From: Cryptomeria japonica | Lineage: Eukaryota; Streptophyta; Pinopsida; Cupressales; Cupressaceae | DNA length: 64,000 nucleotides | Direction of reading: 5' to 3' | NCBI RefSeq assembly: GCF_030272615.1 | Contig: NC_081406.1 | Span: forward strand, 259,399,386 to 259,463,385 | Part shown: in pieces, positions 1 through 9,792 of the stretch | Position numbering within the stretch: the stretch's first letter is position 1 | How the letters are laid out: the number at the start of each line of letters is the position of its first letter | Program-made: the position numbers and the translations under genes | The notes under the pieces: model-generated | Database searches by the model: none | What the model was told of the DNA's origin: nothing | Seen by the model: only the letters and a program-made list of their open reading frames with translations

Positions 1-857
1 CTAGTGTCTAGCAAGGCATAAGGGATTTTGAGTGGATGAATGAATGAACGGGACATGAATGGATAAGTGAATGATGGAGAAAGCTTATGTGATTGTCAAG
101 GACTATCTCAAAATAGAGTAACATGTTAATCCAAGCTCAAGGACCAGATATAGAAAAATAAAACATGGGTATGGTGTAACTAATTTCATATGGTCCAAAG
201 AAATGACCATGTCAAGAGGTTTGTTATATTTTATGTCCTTAATTTTGATCAAGATCAAGAGATGGGTTTGGATATAGTTAGAAAGATCAAAGGGTGGTAA
301 TGAAGGATATGAGCTGAAGGGTGTGGATCAGATGCAATAGATAGGACACATGAATCCTACAAAGATCCTTAACCTTGTCAAGATCAAAGGTGGAAAAGGG
401 ATACACATGTAGGTTGAGTAAATGAGGGATAATGGAGGATGAAGGAAAATAGAGGCTGAAGGATAATAGATGGATGTGGTGGATAAGATAACATGGATGG
501 AACTTGCCCCCAGTGAATAGTGCAAGAAGATAATGGATTACGTATGATGTTTGTTTGTCAGGTTTTCATCATGGTACTTGCCCAAGGCGCCTGTTTGCTA
601 GGTTTTCACCAATGGACAAATTTTTTTTTTTCTCTTTATTATTTTTTTTTTTCACTTTTTTCTTTTCATTTTTTTTCTCTCTTTTTTTTTTTTGGAAGAT
701 AATGGATACATGATAGGAGATATGACTCAGGAATTAAGTTGTTCTCTAGAGAGTACCCCTAAAAGATGTTCTATAATGATCCATGGCTATTGAAGGTATG
801 CTCAAAGATGTCAATAGGGTGATGGTAAAGGGAGATAAAATGGATGATAAGACAAAA

Positions 858-1066
858 AGGTTATGAGGATTTATGCAAAGGAGTGGATAAGAGGGATGGA
901 AGGATAGAACATAGGTGTTGGATAATGGATGGGATGTTGGAAGAATTGTGCATGGCTGGATGAGGTTATGAGGATTTATGCAAAGGATTGGATAAGAGGG
1001 GTGGAAGGATAGAACATAGGTGTTGTATAATGGATGGGATGTTTGAAGAATTGTGCATGGCTGGAT
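858..1066. repeat. Two-copy tandem duplication, 105-bp period
   Basis: The block beginning AGGTTATGAGGATTTATGCA at 858 recurs at 963 with only a few substitutions and ends each time in GTGCATGGCTGGATG. The two copies are adjacent, so this is a tandem duplication. Its function is unknown. Confidence 0.85.
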
Positions 1067-1581
1067 GGAAATGCTGGCAAGATCAACATTGGCACACACC
1101 TTGAGGGGCGGTGGACTGATGGAGGAATAGTGGATTTTGGAGTTTGTGATTTTGATGGAAAGGTTGATGTAGATTTTAGGACACAAGGATGAAAAATGGA
1201 TGAAGGAGGTGAAATAGGTTTTGAAATAGTGGATGTGGGAGAAACTGGCATAGCACACTTGAATACCAATTTTGATTTTTCTTTAGTGTGCAAGTCCTGT
1301 ACGAGCAACTTGGGAATCCATATGGTTCTTGATTTTTCATTTTTTTGTGATACTTTAGAATGCATTGTCTTGATGTAAGACTTGGGAAGCCATACACATT
1401 TTGACTTTTCTTCTTTCTTTGTGGGCCTTTGTGGCCTTTTGGAAATTTCTTTCTTTTGTAGTCCCTTGGAATGCATTGCTTCTACAAGCACCTTAGGAAC
1501 CCATATGGTTTTTGAAATTTCTTTCTTTTGCTCAATGGGCCTTTGTGGCCTTTTGTATATCTCTTTTTCTTTTTGCATCAC
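976..1581 (-). CDS. Hypothetical ORF with three WxPK repeats
   Basis: A 201-codon minus-strand ORF. Residues about 1-105 are Lys-rich and repetitive: a unit of the form K-x-x-W-(V/L/I)-P-K, then five or so residues, then (M/L)H(S/T)K occurs three times, with Trp codons near 1503, 1390 and 1318, and an RPQRP linker occurs twice. The second half is low-complexity Ser/Pro-rich and is not convincing. I do not recognise the family. Trp-Pro-Lys repeats recall spacer segments of some plant retrotransposon polyproteins, but that is only an impression. E0 begins 39 bases upstream of the start, so the reading frame may have been cut by that insertion. It could equally be a repeat-derived chance ORF. 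Confidence 0.25.
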   Translation of the reverse strand: MMQKEKEIYKRPQRPIEQKKEISKTIWVPKVLVEAMHSKGLQKKEISKRPQRPTKKEEKSKCVWLPKSYIKTMHSKVSQKNEKSRTIWIPKLLVQDLHTKEKSKLVFKCAMPVSPTSTISKPISPPSSIFHPCVLKSTSTFPSKSQTPKSTIPPSVHRPSRCVPMLILPAFPSSHAQFFKHPIHYTTPMFYPSTPLIQSFA

Positions 1582-1619
1582 ATTTTTCTTTGTTTTTACA
1601 TGTCAATCAAATGGGACAT

Positions 1620-3574
1620 TGGTGCAGGAGCACCTTCACAATTTTGTCTTGTTTGATCCTGATGGGATCATGAATTGAATAAAGGACTATTGTAAGAGTC
1701 CAAGTGTGTGTTTTAGGTTTCATTATGGTTTAGGTTTATCTTATGGTTGTTTCGATAATTTTTCTCAAGTTTTCTTTCCAGTTTTGGCCCATAGTGCCTT
1801 GTAAGCCAAAAATGGCATTATAGTGACAATGTGTTAAAAACCTTGTAACACGCCTAGAAAGGAATTGGAGTAGGTGTATTTATTTATTTGACACCATCTC
1901 AAATGGTTAGGTGGAAGATATTTGTCTTGTAAGCCAAAAATGCACTAAGAGTCAAAAATTGCTAATGTTGTCAAGCAACATTTTGAGAAAAAGTGAGAAA
2001 AGTTGTAAAATCACTCTACAAGGTAGTTATGGATGCCATAATGGTTGGAATGGTTTGAGTGTGCCTATATAAGGACACTTCAAACATTCTAAATGGGTTG
2101 GCTTGGTATTAGCAAGAGGAAGTTAATGAAATATGACTGTTTTTCATGCTTTTTAAGCTTAATCTGTTGTAACAGTCCGTACAGAGCACTATTTCCATAC
2201 TATACTTTCATTGGAGTTTGTGTCAAGGTTTTATGAAGGTTTTTCATTTTTTGTGTCAGGATTTTTATTATGTTTTGGTTTATCAAATAAAATCTTTTAG
2301 TTTTGCCAGTTCATTGCCTTGAACTAGGTTTTGACAAAAATGGGTCGAAACACTTGGTCTCCATGGGTAACCAAGAAAAAATGAACCTTGGAGACCAAGT
2401 TAGACCTTTGTACATATTGTATTTTAAGTTTTTGCTGTCAGTCATGGTGGAAAAGATGAATGGGACCAAGCTCTAGGCAAGTGCATAGTGGAAACTCGGT
2501 TAGAAGCAAGCGAGTTAATGGTCTCAGTCAATTTCTAATGAGTTTTAATTGTCAATCTTCCTAGTTGAAGGTTTGTTATGTTGTTATGAAGTTGTTTTGC
2601 ACTGTGAACGAAGAAAACCACATTACATTTCCTTCAATGAGTAGAATTAACAGTGTTGCAGCAGTAAACAGTGAATTTGTTGTCAAAAATTGCTTTCTTG
2701 GTGTTTGTTTGCCAAGTATTTGTTGAAATGTTTGCAGGATAGAGATAGGGGAGAGTTATGATTAGTGTGGAAGAGCTGCATTGACATTTTGGAAGCTTGA
2801 TACAAGATAGAGAAGTGATTTATAATGCATTATGGTTCAAAACCCTCCAAAACCCTACCTTTATGGCTATAAATGTGGACAGTCACTATTCAACCATCCC
2901 AAGGCTTAAAACTTGAAAAATTTGTGAGCTAGGACCTCAAATAGACTATCCCAATCAAGATCCATGGTGAATTTTTCAATCGTCGCATTGTGTGAACAAA
3001 TTTCACCTAAATTAGGCCTACTCGGCTAGTAGCCTTTTTAGCCTTGTTTTCTAAAAAGTGTGAACCCAATTTGTGCAAGGTTGAATGGTCTTGAAGAACC
3101 ATTGGAATCCATTTGAAAACATTAAAGAAAACCTCCTAACACCTTAGTATGAGCAAGGTTACTATATTTGGGGTTTAGACCTATAGAAATGGTTTGAGTA
3201 AGTGTTGAGCAAGTTAGCTTGAACTAGGTCTTTGAGAACAAAACCAAGAGCAAGTTTTTAACTCCTTGTCTAAACCTTTTGAAGAAGCTAAATGCTACTA
3301 AGGAACAGTATAAAAAATGTGTGGGAGCAGGGGTATTAGGGTTTTCAAGTTGATGGGTTGAGGAATGAGAGCATGGTAGTTTGAGTGAGCAAGTGTATGA
3401 ACAAATGATGGGAAGAGCTCAAGGAGGAAGTTTTGGGTTTGAGTGAACCTTGTTAACATTGAAAGTGGGTCTTATTAGAAAACCAAAACCTTTCCTCTCT
3501 CATTTGAAGGAGTCTCTTAACAAGTAAGAATAAACTTAGCTTTAATTGGTCCTCCTATGGTCTCCTCCCTATCA
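1620..3574 (+). repeat. E0 5' LTR
   Basis: The LTR starts TGGTGCAGGAGCACC and ends CTCCCTATCA, three bases before the primer-binding site; at 1955 bp it is long. The boundaries follow from homology with 4941-6502 on the left and from the primer-binding site on the right. A TATA-like box lies at 2065 and AATAAA words near 2286 are possible polyadenylation signals. Confidence 0.87.
2065..2073 (+). promoter_or_regulatory. TATA-like box in E0 5' LTR
   Basis: CTATATAAG lies about 445 bp into the LTR and is conserved in the 3' LTR at 5385-5393. This is the position expected for the LTR promoter at the end of U3. No transcript evidence is available from sequence alone. Confidence 0.55.
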
Positions 3575-3577
3575 AAT

Positions 3578-3589
3578 TGGTATCAGAGC
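3578..3589 (+). other. E0 primer-binding site (initiator tRNA-Met)
   Basis: TGGTATCAGAGC, a full match to the site complementary to plant initiator tRNA-Met, sits three bases after the CA that ends the 5' LTR. It fixes the element's orientation as plus and the LTR length. Confidence 0.9.
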
Positions 3590-3653
3590 AAGGAAGTAGA
3601 TCCTTGTAGTTAGTTGTGAGTTGTGAGAGTTGAAGAAAGAAGTTCCTAACAAC

Positions 3654-4128
3654 ATGGAGAGTAGATATGATCCAAGACAAGCCATTTTCAGAACCAAGTG
3701 AAAATGCAAGGGTAAAGTATGTAAGGTTGTAGTTGACAGTGGTTCTCTTGACAACCTTAGAAATGGTGGAAAAGTTGAATCTACCAAGGATCCCTCATGA
3801 GACACCTTACAGAGCATTTGGTTTGAGTGATGATCATTGGGTTGATGTCTTAGAGAAGTCTATTGTTTGTTTCAATATTGGTTCTTACTACGAGATGGTG
3901 GAATGTGATATTATGCCCTTGAGAGATTGCCATTTGATCTTGGGAAGAGCATGGCAATATGACAATTGCACTATGTATGATGCTTATAGGAATGTTTATC
4001 AATTTTCTAAGGATGACATAAATTTTACCTTGAAATCTATGAGGGAAGAAGATGATCCTACATGGCGTATGACAAGAGTTCTAGGGTTGGTTGAGAGAAC
4101 AGTTTTCCCTGAGCATAAGAATCACTAG
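3654..4128 (+). pseudogene. E0 retropepsin-like protease, frameshifted
   Basis: Aspartic protease of Ty3/gypsy type, which would cleave the Gag-Pol polyprotein. A start codon at 3654 opens a frame that stops at 3699. Past that stop the same frame carries the catalytic motif VVVDSGSLDNL at 3726-3758, with D at 3735. About 10 bases later the protein signal switches frame: EMVEKLNLP, then CDIMPLRDCHLILGRAWQYD, the typical distal half including the ILGRxW motif, runs to a TAG at 4126. The catalytic half and the distal half are therefore in different frames. No gag precedes it, so a deletion has brought the leader next to the protease. Confidence 0.75.
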
Positions 4129-4940
4129 GAGGAAGATGTTGAAGAAGTAGATGGTGAAGCAATACACAATGGAGGTTTAGAGGAAGAAGTGACCCCAAGT
4201 ACCATAGAAGGTGAAGTTGAAGAGGTAGATAGTCTATTCAGTGACTTTGAGCAGCAAATGCATGCTGAAGTGAAGAGTGAGCAGCAAAGAGTTGAAGAGG
4301 AACCTTATATGGCAACGGTTCTTGAGGATGAGCAAGGGTTAGAGACCAATGTGGTTGAAGCACATAGTCTTTATCCTGATGATGGATTTGTTGAACAGAT
4401 TGGACAAGAAGAAGACATGGTACAAGGGTCACATGCACTTGAGAAGCCTATTGACAGGCAGGATACAGAGATAGTTGTTACTAATCAATTTGTTGCTATA
4501 GAGGTCTACATGCATGAACACTATCAGATTTGTATTTGTCTTTATGAAGGTGTCATGACCTTTATGGGAGCACTACTCTATCCTAGGTTACTAATGCATG
4601 CCACCAAGCACCTATATTGGTCCCCACAAATGAGCACTTCTCCTCATTTTGAGATGAAGTTCATTGAGATTTCTCATATCTATTCATGGAGTTGTTCTTG
4701 GACTGAGAGTTTACTGGCATGGTAGTTGATGGTGTCATTTACACCTTATGAGCAACCGCATCTATGGTGGATGTTGATTTTTGCAGCAAGGCCTCGAGTG
4801 AAGATGAAGGAAGGAGCTTTTCATTTGGCCATGCATGATGAAGCCGAAGAAAAGTACATGCCAAAGGTCAAGATGAAGCCTATATGTTTTGTAGGTATCA
4901 TTTCCAAGGTGACTTGAAACTTTTTCAATTTTGGGGAGTA
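4129..4940 (+). pseudogene. E0 residual polyprotein spacer and 3' purine tract
   Basis: The frame of the distal protease half continues through 4917 with stops only at 4126 and 4723. The first ~100 codons are very Glu/Asp-rich, like the variable spacer after a gypsy protease. The rest shows no reverse transcriptase, RNase H or integrase motif. The segment closes with a G-rich tract, TTTTGGGGAGTA at 4929-4940, directly before the 3' LTR, the expected position of the polypurine tract. Confidence 0.6.
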
Positions 4941-6502
4941 TGGTGCCAGGAGCACCTTCACAATTTTGGCTTGTTTGATCCTGATGGGATCATGAATTGA
5001 ATAAAGGACTATTGTAAGAGTCCAAGTGTGTGTTTTAGGTTTCATTATGGTTTAGGTTTATCTTAGAGTTGTTTAGATATTTTTTCTCAAGTTTTCTTTC
5101 CAGTTTTGGCCCATAGTGCCTTGTAAGCCAAAAATGGCATTATAGTGAAAATGTGTTAAAAACCTTGTAACAAGCCTAGAAAGGAATTGGAGTAGGTGTA
5201 TTTATTGATTTGACACCATCTCAAATGGTTAGGTGGAAGATATTTGTCTTGTAGTCCAAAAATGCACTAAGAGTCAAAAATTGCTAATGTTGTCAAGCAA
5301 CATTTTGACAAAAAGAGAAAAGTTATAAAATCACTCTACAAGGTAGTTATGAACACCATAATGGTTGGAATGGTTTGAGTGTTCCTATATAAGGACACTT
5401 CAAACATTCTAAATGGGTTGGCTTGGTATTAGCAAGAGGAAGTTAATGAAATATGACTATTTTTCACTCTTTTTAAGCTTAATCTGTTGTAATAGTCCGT
5501 ACAGAGTACTATTTCCGTACTGTACTTTCATTGGATTTTGTGTCAAGGTTGTATGAAGGTTTTTCATTATTTGTGTTAGGATTTTTATTATGTTTTGGTT
5601 TATCAAATAAAATCTTTTAGTTTTGCCAGTTCACTGCCCTGAACTGGGTTTTGACAAAAATGGGTTGAAACACTTGGTCTCCATGGGTAACCAAGCAAAA
5701 ATGAACCTTGGAGACCAAGTTAGAACTTTGTACATATTGTATTTTAAGTTTTTCTGTCAGTCATGGTGGAAAAGATGAATGGGACCAAGCTCTAGGTGAG
5801 TGCATGGTGGAAACTCGGTTAGAAGCAAGCAAGTTAATGGTCTCAGTCAATTTCTAATGAGTTTTAATTGTCAATCTTCCTAGTTGAAGGTTTGTTATAT
5901 TGTTATGAAGTTTTTTTGCACTGTGAAGGAAGAAAACCAGGTTACATTTCCTTCAATGAGCAGAATTAATAGTGTTGCAACAATAAACAGTGAATTTGCT
6001 GTCAAAAATTGCTTTCTTGGTGTTTGTTTGCCAAGTATTTGTTGAAATGTTTGCAGGACAAAGATAGGGGAGAGTTATGATTAGTGTGGCAGAGCTACAT
6101 TAATAGTTTGGAAGCTTGATACAAGATAGAGAAGTGATTTATAATTCATTATGGTTCAAAACCCTCCAAAACCCTACCTTTATGGCTATAAATGTGGACA
6201 GTCACTATTCGACCATCGCAAGGCTTAAAACTTAAAAATTTGTGAGCTAGGACCTGAAATAGACTATCCCAATCAAGATCCATGGTGACTTTTTCCATCG
6301 TAGCATTGTGTGAACAAATTTCACCTAAATTAGGCCTACTCAGCTAGTAGCCTTTTTAGCCTTGTTTTCTAAAAAGTGTGAACCCGATTTGTGCAAGGTT
6401 GAATGGTCTTGAAGAACCATTGGAATCCATTTGAAAACATTCAAGAAAACCTCCTAACACCTCAGTATGAGCAGGGTTACTATATTTGGGGTTTAATCCT
6501 AA
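4941..6502 (+). repeat. E0 3' LTR, truncated
   Basis: Matches 1620-3190 of the 5' LTR with scattered substitutions and small indels, starting TGGTGCCAGGAGCACC. Similarity ends near 6490-6502, where the 5' LTR continues for a further ~390 bp that I do not find elsewhere in the window. A T/G-rich run (6508-6570) follows immediately. Loss through a later insertion or deletion is likely. Confidence 0.85.
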
Positions 6503-7140
6503 GTGCAAGCAATGTTTTTTTGGTTTTTTTTTTTTTTGGATTTTTTTTTTGGTTTTTTTTTTTTGGATTTTGATATGCAAATAATAATGAAATACTAGGA
6601 CCAATGATGAAATGACCTAAGACACTTATGCAAGGTTTAAGGTTATGTCCTAAAGGAATTACGGAAGGCTATGCAAAGATTATGGGTATGATCTAAGGGG
6701 ATTATGCAAGGGTACAACCTAATGGTGGTATGCAAAGGTTTGATCTAAGGGTGGTATGCAAAGGACTAGGTATAATTAAATGAGATATGCAAGGATGAAA
6801 GGTGAAACTAGGTGAAGACTATGCAAGGACCTAAAAGGTATGGGAAGCTAGAATGACGTGACTATGTGAGGACCTAAAAGATTAGAACTCCAAAAGTGAT
6901 GTCTCAAGAGATTTGAAATGATTGTTTTGAGAACACAAGTTCAACGTTTCAAGGACAATGTTGTTTCACAATGCTTTTATTTTACAATGTGGATATATAC
7001 TTGAAAGCTTAGACCAAGGTTTTTGTTAAAGTATTTCGATTTCAAGTGTGGTGTTGATTGTAAAATTTTCTTGTTTGTTTGTGCACACACTCAGAAAACA
7101 TGGCAAAATGTTTGTTTGATTTTGCAATAAGAACAATCTC
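6503..7140. repeat. Low-complexity T/G run and degenerate TATGCAA-spaced repeats
   Basis: The segment opens with homopolymeric T runs broken by GG (6510-6570). From about 6627 to 6830 the word TATGCAA(A/G)G recurs at least seven times at irregular 26-42-base spacing among GGT/CTAAGG words, suggesting a decayed minisatellite. No gene is seen. Confidence 0.45.
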
Positions 7141-7650
7141 ACTTGGGGGGTTACCCCGAGCTACGCAATTCAGAGTGGATACTTAGATGCTTGACCCCAC
7201 TGGCTCCACCCTCGGCACTCACTTCTCTAGGGAAGCCAAGCATCAGTCCCCACGAAAACTCCCCATGGCAAACTTTGTATCTCTACTAAGAACCGTAAGA
7301 ATGTGAGCCGCTTCAGAGGTCCGACCTCCTGCGTCAACAACTAGACGGTTTTTGGTTTCTAACACAAAAGGTGTCTAGTAAGGGCATCCGTTCGAGTGGC
7401 CATACATGCGGCAACGTACGCTCCGTTAAGGAAGGCTCCCAACCTATAGAGGTTGCACTCTATAGGGTTTATGGGGAGACATGCTATCAGTATGAACTAA
7501 TCAGCACTCGTTGCTTGCAACTTTCATCACAAACACATTTATTTATAGTGGTTCGGAAGAGCTTGGCTTTAGCTCGTTACCACTTGGGTCCTTCCCTCTC
7601 ACTGAGCCTTAAGGGCTTCTCGGGAGCTAGACCCTCTAAAACGTAAAACA
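7141..7650. other. Unassigned block of higher GC
   Basis: This ~500-bp block is clearly richer in G+C than its surroundings and carries words such as GGTCCGACCTCCTGCGTC (7319-7336) and CGAGTGGCCATACATGCGG. A 91-codon ORF at 7371-7646 lacks recognisable motifs. The mix resembles the non-coding part of an LTR, but I cannot find a second copy or element ends. Function unknown. Confidence 0.3.
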
Positions 7651-9792
7651 AAAAGAGCCTAATGCTCAAAGCACAAAAGACACTGGTTAATTTTAAAGCA
7701 CCAATTCGAAATGTGATCTAAGCTAAAAAGATCAAACAATTTGTTTCAAATCACCATTTCTTCGACATGCGCCCTGCATCAAAATGACATTAGTAGTTTC
7801 AGGAGATTTATCTTTGACACACGAGATTAGATGCCACAAGAGGGAACCTGCACAAGCACACAAATCCACAAAGATTAATTCACAAAAAGAAATTAAAACA
7901 CACTAAAACCAAACTAAACATTAGTCTAATTAATTAAAAAAATACTCTAATTAACAAATTAAAAAATCTAAACTAATAAAGTAAAATCTAACTAATTAAT
8001 AAACTAAAAAAATCTAAACTAATAAATAAATTTGAAAAAATAAACCAATAAAGTAAAATCTAACTAATTAATAAACTAAAAAAATCTAAACTAATAAATA
8101 AATTTGAAAACTAAACCAATAAAGTAAAATCTAACTACATGCTATATATAACAGTTAAAACCAAAAATTAAGGTGGAGATATGTGAAACTTAAAAATCTA
8201 AAACTAAAACAAAAAAAAATGAAACTAAACAAACATTGAACTATTTGCAGCAAGAAGCCGTTAAAGAAATATTTATCATATGAAATGCATGATGGCAAGA
8301 TACGTTTAAAAAGGATCTTTGTTGATACGGTTTTGTTTTTTGTTTTTAAATGCTTGTATTTACTGAAAATGTTGGTCGTGTGGGCTGTAAGCACAGCTGC
8401 ATGGGCTGTCAAAGCAATTGCAAATACGTTACAAAACAAAATCTACAAACACGTTACTATTTTAAGCCTGCAAATATGTGGCAGATCCCATGCATATCAT
8501 TCATAGACCAAATTCATTTTCCAATAAGTGGCAAATACATGTTATCTAAAAGCTATAAATTGCTGCCAAATATGTAAAAATGTATTTATAATTGTCCAAC
8601 AGTGCCTGCAAAATGTGTGGCAGAGGCGTAGATTGAAGGACAAGGCACATTTACTGTCAAAACAAAAACAAAATTCATGGAGCATAGACCGGGTACATGA
8701 ATGATTTGTTTCCAGCAAAGAGGTGAACTTTTTGATATGCAAGCTTGCAATGCCTTAATGCTCTGGCAAATAAGTGTGCAAAATGAGAAGCAGAGACAAG
8801 GCGATATACTGTTTGCAGAATGCCTCAAAGACAAGGCATGTAAACTATATGTAGAAAGCGTAGCACAAAGTGTGGGAGGAGTGCAGAAAGAGAAGGGAGG
8901 AGCGTGGAAGATTTGCAAGGAGGTGTAGGTAAGTGTGTTGGGAATGCAGTGAGTAAAGAGTGACAGGGAGAAAAGAGGATAGGGGGGAGATGTAGGTGTA
9001 AGGAGAATGGATAGAAAGTAGAGCGTAGGATAGAAAGATGGGAATGCAACCTCGACAATTTGTAAATGAACTATCAACACTTCGAATACAAGCTGCAAAA
9101 TATCAAAACCTCAAACAACCTGCAGGAAAACAAGTCAAGAATATCAAAGCTCAATCAAGCGAAAATAAAACAAGGGACTGCAAAACACACACATGCAAAT
9201 TGAAATCTAAACTAGAAACAAACATGCATGCTATCAAACTCTACTCCATTGCACTCCTATTCCTCAAGATTTCACATTTAATCTATATTTTCTCTCAGAA
9301 GCACTTATGCAAAAAGCTATGAGGAAATGGAGATTTGAGAATGCAAAGATAGCAGATAAGATGTCAAGATAATGGAATGCAAACTGACATAAGATCGACG
9401 CATAAAGATGAGATGCCCAAATAAGAGAGAGGGGCTTGTTTAAATAGAATTTCTCCGGGCGAGTTCATGTTGTGGGATGAATGTGGGATAATGCAAGATG
9501 AGTGGTAAATAGGAAATGGTAAGTGGTAGGAGGGGATATTAAAGGGTTTTATTAAATAAATAGAGAAATGCATATAAGGTGAATGCATGAAGGCCTAGAA
9601 ATGAATATGATATAATGTTTTATTTAATAAATTTAATAGATAAATGATGAGATATTAATAATAATATAATGAAAGATGGAAATTATGAATAATGAATTAT
9701 GGAAATAATAATGTAATAATAAGGACTCGCCCGATGTTCAGAGAAATTTGAAATTAAATGAGGACAAATTATTGGAAATTTTTATGTGTCTA
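7651..9792. other. Unassigned AT-rich sequence
   Basis: AT-rich sequence with no convincing gene. It includes the tandem array listed separately, repeated CAAATA(C/T)/GTGGCAGA words at 8420-8640, and short ORFs without motifs. Confidence 0.4.
7977..8140. repeat. Tandem repeat, 71-72-bp period, ~2.2 copies
   Basis: The unit starting GTAAAATCTAACTAATTAAT begins at 7981, 8053 and 8124, with the third copy partial. The copies are nearly identical apart from a couple of bases near TTTGAAAA. Composition is over 80% A+T. Confidence 0.85.

Larger units (their letters stand above)
1..1619. other. Unassigned GA- and T-rich intergenic sequence
   Basis: This stretch is rich in degenerate GGATGAA/GGATAATGG words on the plus strand and holds a T-rich run at about 619-693. 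Apart from the tandem duplication and the weak minus-strand ORF listed separately I see no gene. Short ORFs here are consistent with low complexity. It ends exactly where the E0 LTR begins. Confidence 0.5.
1620..6502 (+). mobile_element. E0: internally deleted Ty3/gypsy LTR retrotransposon
   Basis: Two direct repeats (1620-3574 and 4941-6502), starting TGGTGC and roughly 95% alike by eye, flank a 1.36-kb interior that opens with an initiator tRNA-Met primer-binding site and ends in a purine-rich tract. The only recognisable domain is a retropepsin of the Ty3/gypsy type. Gag, reverse transcriptase, RNase H and integrase are missing, so the element could move only with proteins supplied in trans. 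The base context before the 5' LTR is GACAT; the matching target duplication cannot be tested because the 3' LTR lacks its last ~400 bp. Confidence 0.85.
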
